64,000 nucleotides of DNA, from contig NZ_BJMK01000007.1 of assembly GCF_006539125.1 (NCBI RefSeq), positions 1 through 64,000 of the forward strand, in the 5' to 3' direction. Shown here piece by piece: positions 1 to 9,483 of this stretch. Position numbers and translations under genes: made by a program. The number at the start of each line of letters is the position of its first letter. Position 1 is the stretch's first letter. The notes beneath the pieces were generated by a model. That model was not told the DNA's origin. It was given only the letters and a program-made list of their open reading frames with translations, and ran no database searches. The DNA is from Gluconobacter sphaericus NBRC 12467. GTDB lineage: Bacteria; Pseudomonadota; Alphaproteobacteria; Acetobacterales; Acetobacteraceae.

Positions 1-237
1 AAAGGATTCAAAGAAGCCTCTGGTTTTGAGACCATAAAGACCAAAATGAGAGATATCGTCCATTGTTCTACAAGTGGTATCTTGAAGAGCGTCGAGGGTT
101 CGCGGTGCTACCCGTTTGATCCATGTTTTCATTTTGGCGAAAATGTTTTCGATCGGGTTGAAATCAGGACTGCAGGGAGGCAGGAACAACATCCTGGCCC
201 GGACTGTCTTCATAGCCTCGTGGGCTCGCTTCCTTTA
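1..237 (-). pseudogene. IS630-family transposase, C-terminal fragment
   Basis: Read on the minus strand from 234 to the window edge, this is the C-terminal part of an IS630-type DDE transposase: a run resembling FLPPCSPDFNPIENIFAKMK (the block around the last catalytic acidic residue), then an Arg/Thr/Leu-rich tail ending near GLYGLKTRGFFESF. It has no start codon and an in-frame TAA at 235-237 cuts it on the N-terminal side. It is therefore a remnant or one end of an element extending left of the window. Family assignment rests on the SPDxNPIE motif. A similar but different fragment lies at 3121-3297. Confidence 0.7.
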
Positions 238-515
238 TGGGTGGGTAGTCTGATGAGAAGAATGAAAATGTCACCCGGCGACGAGGTCGGGCCGAGCCCC
301 TGCGGATATAATGCTCGACGCAGACACATTAAAGCCTCCGACAGCAGCTCGCCGGGTCATGACGGAGACAACCAGCCGCAATGACTCGCCTGCCGCCGCA
401 GATCGGACAATAGAGCTCGCATCATGACCGCCAGCCTGCATCCCAAAAAACAGGATGAACCAGATTTCGCCCAATAAGGAAATCCTAGAATGAACCAGTT
501 AGGTCAGATTATGCT
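238..515. other. Intergenic stretch without a convincing gene
   Basis: Between the IS630 fragment and the quinone oxidoreductase. The longest open stretch is a 67-codon minus-strand frame (271-474) beginning MGEIWFILFFG that I do not recognise and that has no clear ribosome binding site. It could be debris of a disrupted gene next to the insertion. Confidence 0.4.
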
Positions 516-1499
516 TTAGTCGCACGTGAGAACAATTTTCCCAACCCCGCCTCCGGCTTCCATCATACGGTGGGCTTCGCTGGCGTCCTGTAAAAGGACT
601 GTAGCATAGACCACTGGCCTGAGCGCGCCGCTTGCAAAGAGCGGGAGAGCAATTTCTTTGAATCGCTCTATCATCTCGCGCTTTTCTGCGATGGTGCGTG
701 ACTTCATCACCGTTCCCAGGAGGCGCAGGTGATTATGCAGGACGAGGTTCAAGGGGATTACTACGTTCGCATCATCACTGAGTACACCGACCTGCACAAG
801 CGTCCCGCCTTGACGCAAACTGCGCAGGCTAGGCGCCAGATAGCTGCCGCCGACAAAATCGATGACAGCATCGACGCCTTTACTCTCCGTTGCCATCTTG
901 ACGCCGACTTCCCACAGTTCAGGCTGGCGATCCAGAACCACGTTCGCACCTAACCCCTGAACGTCTGGGGCACGTACGGCGCTTGTGGTTGCAATCACCC
1001 TCGCTCCGAGTGCAGCTGCCAACTGAACGCAGGCAGAGCCAATGCCACCAGCGGCTGCATGGATCAGGACCGTCTGACCAGCCGTAATGTTCGCCAGATG
1101 GTGCAACACCTCGACTGCTGTCACGAAGGATTCCATGATTGCTCCTCCTTCGATCCACGTCAGGGAATCTGGGATTTTGACTGCCATAGCCTGATCCACG
1201 CGTGCATCGTCTGCATAAGCTCCGCCGCCCACGATTGCCATGATACGGTCTCCCGTTTGGAACCCTGTGACGTCTCTGCCTACCGTTTTGACTTCTCCCG
1301 CAAGTTCGAGACCCAGCAGATGGCTGTCTCCAAAATGTTGCCCTGCGTAAAATCCGTTTCGTTGTAGAAGATCCGCCCGGTTGACGCCTGCCGCATGAAC
1401 ACGAACGATCAAATCATCCGGCCTCAAAATCGGAAATGGAGCCTCCTCGATACGCAATACATCCGCAGAGCCAAAATCGGCATAGTGAATGGCTCTCAT
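516..1499 (-). CDS. NAD(P)H:quinone oxidoreductase, PIG3-type medium-chain reductase
   Basis: 327 aa. Zinc-independent medium-chain dehydrogenase/reductase, expected to be a soluble NADPH-dependent reductase of quinones or enones. A GroES-like N-terminal half (residues about 25-110, with AAGVNRADLLQRNGFY) is followed by a Rossmann domain with the nucleotide-binding motif HAAAGGIGSACVQLA near residue 148. The MKSRT...EK segment near residue 265 is typical of the PIG3 subgroup. The zinc-ligand cysteines of alcohol dehydrogenases are absent. Its ATG overlaps the stop of the upstream small gene (ATGA at 1496-1499), so the two are co-translated. A LysR gene is divergent from the pair and probably controls it. 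The substrate is not deducible. Confidence 0.85.
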   Translation of the reverse strand: MRAIHYADFGSADVLRIEEAPFPILRPDDLIVRVHAAGVNRADLLQRNGFYAGQHFGDSHLLGLELAGEVKTVGRDVTGFQTGDRIMAIVGGGAYADDARVDQAMAVKIPDSLTWIEGGAIMESFVTAVEVLHHLANITAGQTVLIHAAAGGIGSACVQLAAALGARVIATTSAVRAPDVQGLGANVVLDRQPELWEVGVKMATESKGVDAVIDFVGGSYLAPSLRSLRQGGTLVQVGVLSDDANVVIPLNLVLHNHLRLLGTVMKSRTIAEKREMIERFKEIALPLFASGALRPVVYATVLLQDASEAHRMMEAGGGVGKIVLTCD

Positions 1500-2044
1500 T
1501 GTGCGCTCTCCTGACGAGACAGGGCGCGACGTGCAATACTCTCGGCAAACAATGGTGTTTCCCGACGATTATGGTCGCTACCAGCCGCCTGACGAGCAGC
1601 GGCGGCCGTTTCGAATGCAATTCCGTTTGCGGCGATAAACGCCATGAAATCGTCGGTCGGTCGGGCTGTTACACGGTTTGTATAACGGGTTCGTCCGTTG
1701 CCGATATCTTCCGCAATCAACTCCCAGAGGACATTGACACGGGTGCGGCCGTTGGCCGTAAAGACGTCCGAGATTGAGTTCATACGGCAATAGCTGGGCG
1801 TTGCTTCATCCGCGACGTAATGCTGTACGACCAGACCCGTTCCGACCATCTCAACATTGATTGACATTCGCCGACCGTCATCAGTGGTCGTGATGCCCGC
1901 AGCAATATGATCCGGTTCACAGCAGCGAAGGTACTCGGCCTCCGACACCGTGAACAGCCAGTCTGCTATGTCTACCTGAGTGAACGGCACATCGATCTCA
2001 TGCGAATAGGCTGATTGTGACAGGATTTGATTCAGAATTTTCAT
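1496..2044 (-). CDS. Unrecognised protein, possibly SRPBCC-like, first gene of an oxidoreductase operon
   Basis: 182 aa from the ATG at 2044, chosen because AGAGGG lies just upstream; longer in-frame starts run back through the divergent LysR gene and are unlikely. The sequence alternates polar and beta-prone stretches (TDDGRRMSINVEMVGTGLVVQHYVAD, then RVNVLWELIAEDIGNGRTRYTNRVTA), which resembles an SRPBCC/polyketide-cyclase fold, but I cannot assign a family. No signal peptide or membrane segment. It ends in the overlap with the quinone oxidoreductase and so is its operon partner. LysR (2177 onward) is divergent with a 132-bp gap, the usual place for LysR-controlled promoters. Confidence 0.7.
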   Translation of the reverse strand: MKILNQILSQSAYSHEIDVPFTQVDIADWLFTVSEAEYLRCCEPDHIAAGITTTDDGRRMSINVEMVGTGLVVQHYVADEATPSYCRMNSISDVFTANGRTRVNVLWELIAEDIGNGRTRYTNRVTARPTDDFMAFIAANGIAFETAAAARQAAGSDHNRRETPLFAESIARRALSRQESAQ

Positions 2045-2176
2045 GTCCGATTTCCCTCTTATGCGATGCAACGTCGTGCTGCGTCTGTGCCCAAGGGATG
2101 CCTCGACAGAAGGGCCATGATAACGCATAGATTTGAGGGAGCGCTTTTGCCGAATTAGCAAAGATGGGCCTGTTGG

Positions 2177-3112
2177 ATGAAAGACCCCCGCTTCGCCGAA
2201 CATCTTGGCGTTTTCGTCGATGTGATCCGCCAAGGGAGTTTTTCTGCTGCCGCGCGGAGGCGGGGACAGACACCTTCAGCAATCGTTCGCCAGATCGACG
2301 CATTGGAATATTCCCTAGGGGTCCCGCTTTTGATCCGCTCCACCCGGGCGCTTGCGCTGACAGATGCGGGTGAGCGTATGCTTGAACGTGCCCAGCCACT
2401 GCTGGATCAACTGGCAGACATGCACGCAGAAGTCGCTGCGTTCGACGGTGCCGTGACGGGAACAGTGCGGATTGCGTGCTTTCCGACCTTCGGCAAGCGC
2501 TATGTCATTCCAGCACTGGAGAGTTTGCTCGTAGAACATCCTGATCTCCACATTGAACTGGATCTGACAGAGCGTCTCGCGGATCCTGTGCTTGAGCGGT
2601 TGGACGCGGTTATCCGGATCGGACAGTTAGCGGATAGCACTTTGATTGCAACCAAACTGGCCGACCAAAAGCGCCTCCTTGTTGCCAGCCAGCATTATCT
2701 TGATTGTTACGGCGAACCAGAAACTTTGGCGCAACTGCGTCAACACAAGCTGATCGACAAACTGCATGGCAATGATCTGCTAGGTTGGGCAGATATTATG
2801 GGACAGCGCCTTATCGACGGGAACGACATCAAGCCGGTTTTCCGGTGTGACGATTTTGAGGCTATGAGGTTGGCAGCACGTTCGGGGATGGGAATTGCCC
2901 TGCTGCCAGATTGGGTGGTTGGGCCGGATGTCAACGCCGGCGCCCTTACGCGTATTCGTTTTTTGAGCGAAACGTGGAACACTCACTGTGATGGCATTTG
3001 GTTGTTGCGCGCACTGGCTCAGCCGTCGGCCCGTTTGCGCGTTGTCATAGCAGCGCTGCGCACGACCATCGGGATAATCCCGACATGGGAAAGTCGTAAG
3101 GTTCGGGCCTGA
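2177..3112 (+). CDS. LysR-family transcriptional regulator
   Basis: 311 aa, normal length for the family. The N-terminal winged helix covers residues 1-65 (FVDVIRQGSFSAAARRRGQTPSAIVRQIDALE, then LLIRSTRALALTDAGE). A periplasmic-binding-protein-like effector domain follows from about residue 90 (GTVRIACFPTFGKRYVIPAL) and ends with GMGIALLPDWVV, as in the CrgA/DsdC-like branch. It is divergent from the small gene and quinone oxidoreductase and most likely regulates them. The inducer is unknown. The gene is followed after only about 10 bp by an IS630 remnant. Confidence 0.9.
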   Translation: MKDPRFAEHLGVFVDVIRQGSFSAAARRRGQTPSAIVRQIDALEYSLGVPLLIRSTRALALTDAGERMLERAQPLLDQLADMHAEVAAFDGAVTGTVRIACFPTFGKRYVIPALESLLVEHPDLHIELDLTERLADPVLERLDAVIRIGQLADSTLIATKLADQKRLLVASQHYLDCYGEPETLAQLRQHKLIDKLHGNDLLGWADIMGQRLIDGNDIKPVFRCDDFEAMRLAARSGMGIALLPDWVVGPDVNAGALTRIRFLSETWNTHCDGIWLLRALAQPSARLRVVIAALRTTIGIIPTWESRKVRA

Positions 3113-3120
3113 TCGGAGTC

Positions 3121-3297
3121 CTGTCTGTTTGGATCGTACCTTGTGGCAGTGAAGTAGTTGGTACACTCGGCTTGGGGGAAGGTTACTGAGAGCATAGCTG
3201 TCTCAAGGGCCTTCGACGCTCCGGGCGGCCGCTTTGCGCAGATAAGCATTGAATTTGGCAAAGGCATTCTCAAGTGGATTGAAGTCCGGAACTAAAC
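3121..3297 (-). pseudogene. IS630-family transposase, C-terminal fragment, frameshifted
   Basis: On the minus strand one frame reads VPDFNPLENAFAKFNAYLRK and then AARSVEGP followed by a stop. The homology resumes in another frame as PQAECTNYFTATRYDPN, the usual C-terminal end of this transposase group. It is thus a C-terminal fragment with a frameshift. Its N-terminal edge abuts the hutC stop codon (3300), so the insertion landed immediately downstream of hutC. It differs in sequence from the fragment at 1-237, so the two come from different IS630 members. Confidence 0.75.
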
Positions 3298-3299
3298 AA

Positions 3300-4040
3300 T
3301 TAGAAATGGTCTGATGAGGATTTGCGGCGGCCACCCAGGCTGTAACGGTTGCCTGGGTAGGTGAAGATACCCTTCATGACGACGCGGCCTTTAACCCATG
3401 TGCGGCGTACGAGCTGGAGGCAGGGCTCGTGAGGACCGATGTCGAGTAGCGCTTGTAACTCTGGAGTTGGAGAGACGGCGAACACGATGTGTTCGATCTC
3501 GTCTGGGCCAGAGATATGGTAAAGGTGTCGGTGAGGATGGGTGAGGGTGAAGTCCTGCTGGAGGTATTCGGGTGCGAATGCCGGAGAGACGAAACGCTCT
3601 TCCACCTGAAGAGGAATATCGTCTTCGAAATGGACGATCACGGAATGAAACAGCTTGCTGCCAGGGCGCATGTCGAAAGAAAATGCGAGATCGATGTCGG
3701 CACGGATGGCTTCCAGTGTGATGACGCGGGCAGTATGGACGTGTCCTGAGCTCAGGATGTCATCGGCAATATCGTGAAGTTCCAGCAGATCAGCCTTTGG
3801 CGAAGGGCGCGAGACGAATGTTCCTACTCCCTGCGCGCGGACCACGACGCCTTCGGTCATCAGTTCGCGAAGGGCCCGATGGACAGTCATGCGGGAGACG
3901 CCGAGGAGTTCGACCAGTTCGCTTTCGGAAGGAAGTTTCTGTCCTTCTTTCCATTCGCCGTCCTGAATGCGCTCGGTAATGTAGAGTTTGACCTGTTCGT
4001 ACCGAGCGGGAGAGCGTTCCCGGGAGGCGTCCATTTTCAT
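3300..4040 (-). CDS. hutC: HutC, GntR-family repressor of histidine utilisation
   Basis: 246 aa. The N-terminal GntR winged helix spans residues about 12-80 (YEQVKLYITERI, LPSESELVELLGVSRMTVHRAL, GVGTFVSRP). A UTRA effector domain spans about 100-240 (LFHSVIVHFEDDIPLQVEERFV, then PCLQLVRRTW). In known HutC proteins this domain binds urocanate, which releases the repressor from palindromic operators. The gene lies downstream of hutI on the same strand (98-bp gap). Three sites resembling HutC operators are present in the locus (5413-5425, 7758-7771, 15353-15366). A GGTTGTATGG stretch near 4113-4122 upstream of hutC may be a degenerate extra site. Start: ATG 4040, with ATG 4034 also possible. 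Confidence 0.92.
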   Translation of the reverse strand: MKMDASRERSPARYEQVKLYITERIQDGEWKEGQKLPSESELVELLGVSRMTVHRALRELMTEGVVVRAQGVGTFVSRPSPKADLLELHDIADDILSSGHVHTARVITLEAIRADIDLAFSFDMRPGSKLFHSVIVHFEDDIPLQVEERFVSPAFAPEYLQQDFTLTHPHRHLYHISGPDEIEHIVFAVSPTPELQALLDIGPHEPCLQLVRRTWVKGRVVMKGIFTYPGNRYSLGGRRKSSSDHF

Positions 4041-4138
4041 GTCGCGGGCTGTCCTTCAGCTGGGAAGCGGCAATCCAAAAAACATCCTGACGAAACGGTT
4101 ATTTAGACAAGAGGTTGTATGGATAAGAATATGCAAAT

Positions 4139-5377
4139 TTATATCACAGGGTCCAGTTTACCGTCAAAAACTCGCTGAACAGGCCTTCTGCCGCCAATCC
4201 AGTACGACAGTTCGTGTGGGCCGGCGATGTCCCACAGAAGCATGTCCGCGGCCTGTCCGGGCGCCAGGCTGCCGGTTACGTTCTGAAGTCCCAGAGCCTG
4301 AGCGCCAATCCGGGTTGCGGCCGAGAAGGTTTCTTCGGGAGTCATGCGGAACAAGGTGCAGGCCATATTCATGATGCCCGTAAGGCTCACGCTTGGTGAG
4401 GTTCCGGGATTGCAGTCTGTGGCAAGTCCCATGGGAACGTTGTGTTTTCGGAACAGGTCTATGGGCGGCATCCGCGTTTCGCGGATGAAGTAGAAGGCTC
4501 CCGGAAGCAGCATCGCGACTGTGCCAGCCCGGGCCAGGTCGATGACATCGTCTTCCACGACATATTCCAAGTGGTCGGTCGAGAGGGCGCCGTAACGTGC
4601 GGCCAGCTTGGTGCCGCCGCTGTTTGAGAGCTGCTCGGAATGGAGGCGGACGGGAATTTTCAGGTCGTTTGCCGCGATGAAGAGACGTTCGATCTGATCC
4701 GGGGTGAAGGCGATGTTTTCACAGAAGCCGTCAATACTGTCGATCAGCTTTTCTTCCACGGCCTGAGGGAGAATATCGGTGATGAGGTAAGAGACATAAT
4801 TGTCCTGCCGGTTCTTGAATTCCGGCGGCAGGGCGTGGGCACCGAGGAAAGTTGCGTGAACACGTACGGGCAAGGCGGTGCCGATGGCGCGGGCAACGCG
4901 GAGCTGTTTAAGCTCGTCTTGCAGGGTCAGGCCATAGCCCGATTTCATCTCAAGGGTCGTCGTACCTTCGGCGATCATGCGTCGTACGCGGCGCGCTGTG
5001 ACGTCAAAGAGTTCGTCTTCTGAGACGTTGCGGGTGGCGTTAACTGTAGAGATGATTCCGCCGCCCTTGCGCGCGATTTCCGCATAGGAGACGCCATTGA
5101 GGCGTTCGGCGAATTCCAGGCTGCGGTCGCCCGCGTAAATGACGTGGGTGTGGGCGTCTATGAGGCCCGGCGTCATCCACAGACCGTTTCCCGAGTGGAC
5201 CTGATGAGCCAGATTGTGCGGAGCGTCTGGCAGGTCATGGGCCGCCCCGATCCAGTTGATCCGTCCGTCTTCAATGCCGATGGCGGCGTTGTGGATGCAG
5301 CCATAGCCGTCCTGATCCGAAATGAGCGCCGGGTCGGCAGTCGCAACATGAATGTCTGTCCAGAGAGTATCCCACAT
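4139..5377 (-). CDS. hutI: Imidazolonepropionase HutI
   Basis: 412 aa from the ATG at 5377, picked because AGGAA lies 8 nt upstream; an in-frame ATG at 5398 lacks a site. Metal-dependent amidohydrolase that opens imidazolone-5-propionate to N-formimino-L-glutamate, the third step of histidine degradation. [17 protein letters not shown] (HxH metal site near residues 75-80), the [10 protein letters not shown] block, [10 protein letters not shown] and [11 protein letters not shown] near the end are family hallmarks. It is divergent from hutF; the intergenic region carries a probable HutC operator. Confidence 0.95.
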   Translation of the reverse strand: MWDTLWTDIHVATADPALISDQDGYGCIHNAAIGIEDGRINWIGAAHDLPDAPHNLAHQVHSGNGLWMTPGLIDAHTHVIYAGDRSLEFAERLNGVSYAEIARKGGGIISTVNATRNVSEDELFDVTARRVRRMIAEGTTTLEMKSGYGLTLQDELKQLRVARAIGTALPVRVHATFLGAHALPPEFKNRQDNYVSYLITDILPQAVEEKLIDSIDGFCENIAFTPDQIERLFIAANDLKIPVRLHSEQLSNSGGTKLAARYGALSTDHLEYVVEDDVIDLARAGTVAMLLPGAFYFIRETRMPPIDLFRKHNVPMGLATDCNPGTSPSVSLTGIMNMACTLFRMTPEETFSAATRIGAQALGLQNVTGSLAPGQAADMLLWDIAGPHELSYWIGGRRPVQRVFDGKLDPVI

Positions 5378-5412
5378 TCGCGTTCTTCCTTGCGCCATCA
5401 AATCTGTCGTGG

Positions 5413-5425
5413 TGGTATATACAAG
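5413..5425. promoter_or_regulatory. Probable HutC operator between hutI and hutF
   Basis: TGGTATATACAAG, a near-palindrome matching two other sites in this locus and close to the CTTGTATATACAAG-type operator known for HutC proteins. It lies 36 bp upstream of hutI and 80 bp upstream of hutF, so one site can control both divergent units. Confidence 0.7.
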
Positions 5426-5505
5426 TCTTACAATTCCATTATCATCATGCAACCAACGGGAAAAGCAAAGACTTTCCGCGTGATGAGGGAGGGAATGTCG
5501 AGGTT

Positions 5506-6867
5506 ATGGAACTGTTTGCAGAGCAGGCCCTGCTGCCGGACGGTTGGCACCGGAATGTACGGATTAACGTTTCTTCTGACGGGTGTTTCGAATCGATTAT
5601 CCCGGACGCCCGGATGTCTGCAAGTTCCGAGCGGAAAGCGATTGTTGTTCCGTCGCAGCTGAGTCTGCATTCCCACGCTTTTCAGCGGGGTATGGCGGGA
5701 CTGGCGGAGAGCCGTCAGAATCCGGCGGATACGTTCTGGACCTGGCGGCGGCTGATGTATCAGCTTGCGCATCGCATTTCGCCCGAACAGATGCAGGATA
5801 TTGCAAGTTATCTGTATATGGAAATGCTGACGGCCGGATATACGCAGGTCGCGGAATTCCATTATCTGCATCATGCGCCGGGTGGAGCGACTTACGGGCA
5901 GGTGGCGGAGATGTCCCTGCGTGTCGGCGAGGCGGCGCAGTCGGTCGGCATTGGTCTGACGCTTTTGCCGACGCTGTACGAGCGCGGGGGCTTTGACGGG
6001 CGTCCGCTTCAGGAGGCGCAGGAGCGCTTTGCGACGACGCCGGAACTTATCGGTAGGATCATCAGCGAGACACGGTCGGCCTGGGGGGAAATGCCACTGC
6101 TCTCCGTTGGGCTGGGTCTGCATTCGCTGCGGGCGGTTGATCTGAGAACGACTTCGGATCTTCTGTCTGCGCAGACAGGATCCGTTCATATCCATGTGGC
6201 GGAGCAGCAGAAGGAAGTGGAGGAGTGCGTCGCCTCGGTGGGGGCGAGGCCTGTGGAATATCTGCTGGCTCAGACGGATGTGGATGAGCGCTGGTGCTTG
6301 GTGCATGCGACCCATTTGTCCGCTTCCGAGGTTGCGGCTATGGCACGTTCCGGAGCTGTGGCGGGGCTTTGTCCGATCACGGAAGCCAATCTGGGGGACG
6401 GTCTTTTCCCGCTTGTGCCGTATGTGAATGACGGAGGACGCTTCGGGATTGGAAGCGATAGCAATGTACTGATCAGCCCCTGGGAAGAACTGCGCACTCT
6501 GGAATATGGGCAGAGGCTTTTCACGCAGACGCGATGTGCGGCTCTGCCGGTGGCAACGCTGGGGTCCACGGGCGGATGGCTCTATCGGCAGGTTCTGGAT
6601 GGCGGACGGCAGGCCTGTGGGCTTGAGTCGTGGGGGCTGCTTGCCGGGGCTCGGGCAGATCTGTGCGTGTTGGACGAGGATCTGTTGCCACTTCCGTATC
6701 TGCAGGACGATGCCGTTCTTGATGCGGCTATTTTCGGATCACGCCAGCCTCCCGTGAAGGATGTGCTGTGTGGTGGTCAGTGGCGCGTGCGCGATGGAAG
6801 GCACGTCAATCATGATGCCGTGACGGCTGCGTTCCGGCGCACCGTGCGCACTCTTCTTGATCTTTGA
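5506..6867 (+). CDS. hutF: Formimidoylglutamate deiminase HutF
   Basis: 453 aa. Amidohydrolase-superfamily enzyme converting N-formimino-L-glutamate to N-formyl-L-glutamate and ammonia, which defines the five-step pathway. The metal site HSHAFQRGMAG is near residues 52-62, HVAEQQKEVEEC near 228, HATHL near 267 and GSDSNVLISPWEELRTLEYGQRL near 317, all characteristic of HutF rather than HutI. First gene of a plus-strand unit; hutG starts 21 bp after its stop. It shares its upstream region and HutC-type operator with divergent hutI. Confidence 0.93.
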   Translation: MELFAEQALLPDGWHRNVRINVSSDGCFESIIPDARMSASSERKAIVVPSQLSLHSHAFQRGMAGLAESRQNPADTFWTWRRLMYQLAHRISPEQMQDIASYLYMEMLTAGYTQVAEFHYLHHAPGGATYGQVAEMSLRVGEAAQSVGIGLTLLPTLYERGGFDGRPLQEAQERFATTPELIGRIISETRSAWGEMPLLSVGLGLHSLRAVDLRTTSDLLSAQTGSVHIHVAEQQKEVEECVASVGARPVEYLLAQTDVDERWCLVHATHLSASEVAAMARSGAVAGLCPITEANLGDGLFPLVPYVNDGGRFGIGSDSNVLISPWEELRTLEYGQRLFTQTRCAALPVATLGSTGGWLYRQVLDGGRQACGLESWGLLAGARADLCVLDEDLLPLPYLQDDAVLDAAIFGSRQPPVKDVLCGGQWRVRDGRHVNHDAVTAAFRRTVRTLLDL

Positions 6868-6888
6868 TCTTACAAGGAAATCCTGACC

Positions 6889-7704
6889 ATGACGGATGTT
6901 TTTTCCTTTGTTCGCGGGACCATGCCCGTGCTTGTGACCCTTCCTCATTCCGGCTGCCATCTGGCGCCCGGTATGGAAAAGCGGATGACGGAGCGGGGGC
7001 GTCAGTTACCTGATACCGACTGGTATATGGAACATCTTTATGCCGGAGCACTGTCGAAAGGCATGGGGGTGCTGAAGGCGCAGCATTCCCGCTACGTGGT
7101 GGATCTGAACCGTGGTGCTGATGATGCGGCGCTTTATCCGGGGCGGCCTAGTACGGGGCTTGTGCCGGCGCTGACGTTTGACGGGCAGCCCATTTACCGT
7201 GAGGGGCAGGCGCCGGACGAAAGCGAGATCGCCGAGCGGCGGGAGGCTTATTGGCGTCCCTACCATGAGGCTGTTGCGGAAGAGTTGGAGCGGCTTCGTC
7301 AGAAATGGGGATGGGCGGTTCTGTGGGACGGGCATTCCATCAAGTCGACCATTCCCCGCCTGTTCGAGGGGGCACTTCCGGACCTGAATCTGGGGACTAA
7401 TAGCGGACAGTCCTGTGACGGGGAATTGCAGGCTCTTTTGGCGCAGAGGTTGGCTGGGAACGTGGCCTATAGTCATGTCGTCAATGGTCGTTTCAAGGGC
7501 GGATACACGACGCGGCATTACGGCCAGCCTGAGCGTGGCATTCATGCCATCCAGCTTGAAATCGCGCAGTCCACCTATTTGCGAAGCGAAGAGGCGCCCT
7601 GGCCGATCGATCTGGAAAAGGCGGTGCGTCTGTCGCGGATGATCGATGGTTTGTTGGAGACTGCGCTGTGTTGGCGGCCAGAAGCAACGTGTTCGGGAAA
7701 ATAA
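6889..7704 (+). CDS. hutG: N-formylglutamate deformylase HutG
   Basis: 271 aa. Hydrolyses N-formyl-L-glutamate to glutamate and formate, the last step of the HutF branch. LVTLPHSGCHLAPGM at residues 12-26, VVDLNRGADD near 70, WDGHSIKSTIPRLFEG near 145, and GRFKGGYTTRHYG near 200 are typical of the FGase (not arginase-type) family. An AAGGAA site precedes the ATG at about 8 nt. Immediately downstream of hutF, so co-transcribed; hutU follows after an 86-bp gap with its own promoter and operator. Confidence 0.93.
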   Translation: MTDVFSFVRGTMPVLVTLPHSGCHLAPGMEKRMTERGRQLPDTDWYMEHLYAGALSKGMGVLKAQHSRYVVDLNRGADDAALYPGRPSTGLVPALTFDGQPIYREGQAPDESEIAERREAYWRPYHEAVAEELERLRQKWGWAVLWDGHSIKSTIPRLFEGALPDLNLGTNSGQSCDGELQALLAQRLAGNVAYSHVVNGRFKGGYTTRHYGQPERGIHAIQLEIAQSTYLRSEEAPWPIDLEKAVRLSRMIDGLLETALCWRPEATCSGK

Positions 7705-7729
7705 ATCCCGATGTCATTTCATAAATGGA

Positions 7730-7758
7730 TTGACAATCCCGCAGAGCAATTTGAGTAT
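7730..7758 (+). promoter_or_regulatory. Candidate sigma-70 promoter of hutU-hutH
   Basis: A perfect -35 hexamer TTGACA at 7730-7735, a 17-bp spacer and a weak -10 GAGTAT at 7753-7758. The HutC-like operator begins at the -10 end and covers the likely transcription start, which fits repression by steric block. Read by eye only. Confidence 0.45.
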
Positions 7759-7771
7759 TAGTATATACAAG
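7758..7771. promoter_or_regulatory. Probable HutC operator upstream of hutU
   Basis: TTAGTATATACAAG, 20 bp before the hutU start, sharing GTATATACAAG with the site between hutI and hutF. Confidence 0.7.
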
Positions 7772-7790
7772 TTCATACAGGATGAAGCCC

Positions 7791-9476
7791 ATGAGTGATC
7801 CCGGCAACCGCCTTTCGAATGATCGTGTCATCCGTGCCCCGACCGGGCCTGAACTCTCGGCAAAGAGCTGGCAGACGGAAGCGCCGCTCCGGATGCTGAT
7901 GAATAATCTGGATCCCGACGTGGCGGAAAAGCCGTCTGAGCTCGTTGTCTATGGTGGCATCGGTCGCGCGGCGCGGAACTGGGACTGCTATGACAGGATC
8001 GTCGAGGCGCTGCGTGATCTGGAAGACGACCAGACGCTTCTGGTGCAGTCCGGCAAGCCGGTTGGTGTGTTCCGGACGCATGCCGATGCGCCGCGTGTCC
8101 TGATCGCGAACTCCAACCTCGTGCCGCACTGGGCGACCTGGGAGAAGTTCAACGAACTCGATCGGGCAGGGCTCATGATGTACGGGCAGATGACGGCGGG
8201 ATCGTGGATCTATATCGGCTCGCAGGGCATTGTTCAGGGCACGTATGAGACCTTCGTGGAAATGGGGCGCCAGTATTATGGTGGCAACCTGAAAGGGCGC
8301 TGGATTCTGACGGGTGGTCTGGGCGGCATGAGCGGGGCGCAGCCTCTGGCGGCTGTCATGGCCGGTGCGTCCATGCTGGCGGTTGAATGTGAGCCGTCTC
8401 GCATCCGCAAGCGTCTCGAAACGGGGTATCTGGACCGTCAGGTCGATACGCTCGATGAAGCTCTGGAAATCATTCAGGACGCCTGTGCGAAGGGCGAGGC
8501 TGTTTCCGTGGGGCTTCTGGGGAATGCGGCTGAAGTTTTCCCGGAACTGGTGCGGCGCGGTATCCGTCCGGATGGTGTGACGGATCAGACGTCCGCCCAT
8601 GACCCGCTGAATGGCTATCTGCCGGCGGGATGGTCGTTGGAGCAGGCCGAGAAAATGCGGATCACCAATCCGGCGGCGGTTGAGAAGGCGGCCCGGGAGT
8701 CCATGCGTCTTCAGGTCGAGGCCATGGTGGCGTTCCATCGTCAGGGCATTCCGACTTTCGATTACGGTAACAACATCCGCCAGATGGCTTTTGACGAAGG
8801 GCTTGAAGACGCCTTTGCCTTCCCGGGCTTCGTGCCAGCCTATATCCGCCCGCTGTTCTGCCGGGGTATCGGGCCGTTCCGCTGGGCAGCGCTTTCGGGG
8901 GATCCGGAAGACATCTTCAAGACGGACCAGAAGGTCAAGGAACTGCTGCCGGACGACAAGCATCTTCACAACTGGCTCGATATGGCGCGGGAGAAGATCC
9001 ACTTCCAGGGACTGCCTTCGCGTATTTGCTGGGTCGGTCTGGGGGACCGTCACCGTCTGGGACTGGCGTTCAACGAAATGGTGGCCAGCGGCGAGCTCAA
9101 GGGCCCGATTGTGATCGGCCGTGACCATCTGGATAGTGGATCAGTCGCCAGCCCGAACCGTGAGACCGAGAGTATGCGTGACGGTTCTGACGCTGTGTCT
9201 GACTGGCCGCTGTTGAATGCGCTGCTTAATACGGCGTCGGGCGCGACCTGGGTGTCGCTGCATCATGGTGGTGGCGTTGGCATGGGCTTTTCCCAGCATT
9301 CCGGCATGGTGATTGTGGCAGATGGTACGCCGGATGCGGCGCGACGTCTGGAGCGGGTACTGTGGAACGACCCGGCTACGGGTGTTATGCGGCATGCCGA
9401 TGCCGGTTACGACATTGCAACTGACTGTGCCCGCGAGAAGGGCCTCGACCTTCCCATGATTACGCGCGGAGCCTGA
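7791..9476 (+). CDS. hutU: Urocanate hydratase HutU
   Basis: 561 aa from the ATG at 7791. This start is preferred over the in-frame ATG at 7782 because the AGG at 7779-7781 would touch the earlier codon but lies 9 nt from the later one. NAD+-dependent enzyme turning urocanate into imidazolone propionate. The family-typical [22 protein letters not shown] opening, the [16 protein letters not shown] block, GNNIRQMA...[17 protein letters not shown] and [17 protein letters not shown] near the end are all present, so it is full length. hutH follows after 7 bp. Confidence 0.97.
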   Translation: MSDPGNRLSNDRVIRAPTGPELSAKSWQTEAPLRMLMNNLDPDVAEKPSELVVYGGIGRAARNWDCYDRIVEALRDLEDDQTLLVQSGKPVGVFRTHADAPRVLIANSNLVPHWATWEKFNELDRAGLMMYGQMTAGSWIYIGSQGIVQGTYETFVEMGRQYYGGNLKGRWILTGGLGGMSGAQPLAAVMAGASMLAVECEPSRIRKRLETGYLDRQVDTLDEALEIIQDACAKGEAVSVGLLGNAAEVFPELVRRGIRPDGVTDQTSAHDPLNGYLPAGWSLEQAEKMRITNPAAVEKAARESMRLQVEAMVAFHRQGIPTFDYGNNIRQMAFDEGLEDAFAFPGFVPAYIRPLFCRGIGPFRWAALSGDPEDIFKTDQKVKELLPDDKHLHNWLDMAREKIHFQGLPSRICWVGLGDRHRLGLAFNEMVASGELKGPIVIGRDHLDSGSVASPNRETESMRDGSDAVSDWPLLNALLNTASGATWVSLHHGGGVGMGFSQHSGMVIVADGTPDAARRLERVLWNDPATGVMRHADAGYDIATDCAREKGLDLPMITRGA

Positions 9477-9483
9477 GACCATC

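Noticed and set aside
7773-9128. Long 451-codon minus-strand open frame opposite hutU
   Set aside because: Shadow of a high-GC gene; the plus strand encodes an unmistakable urocanate hydratase.
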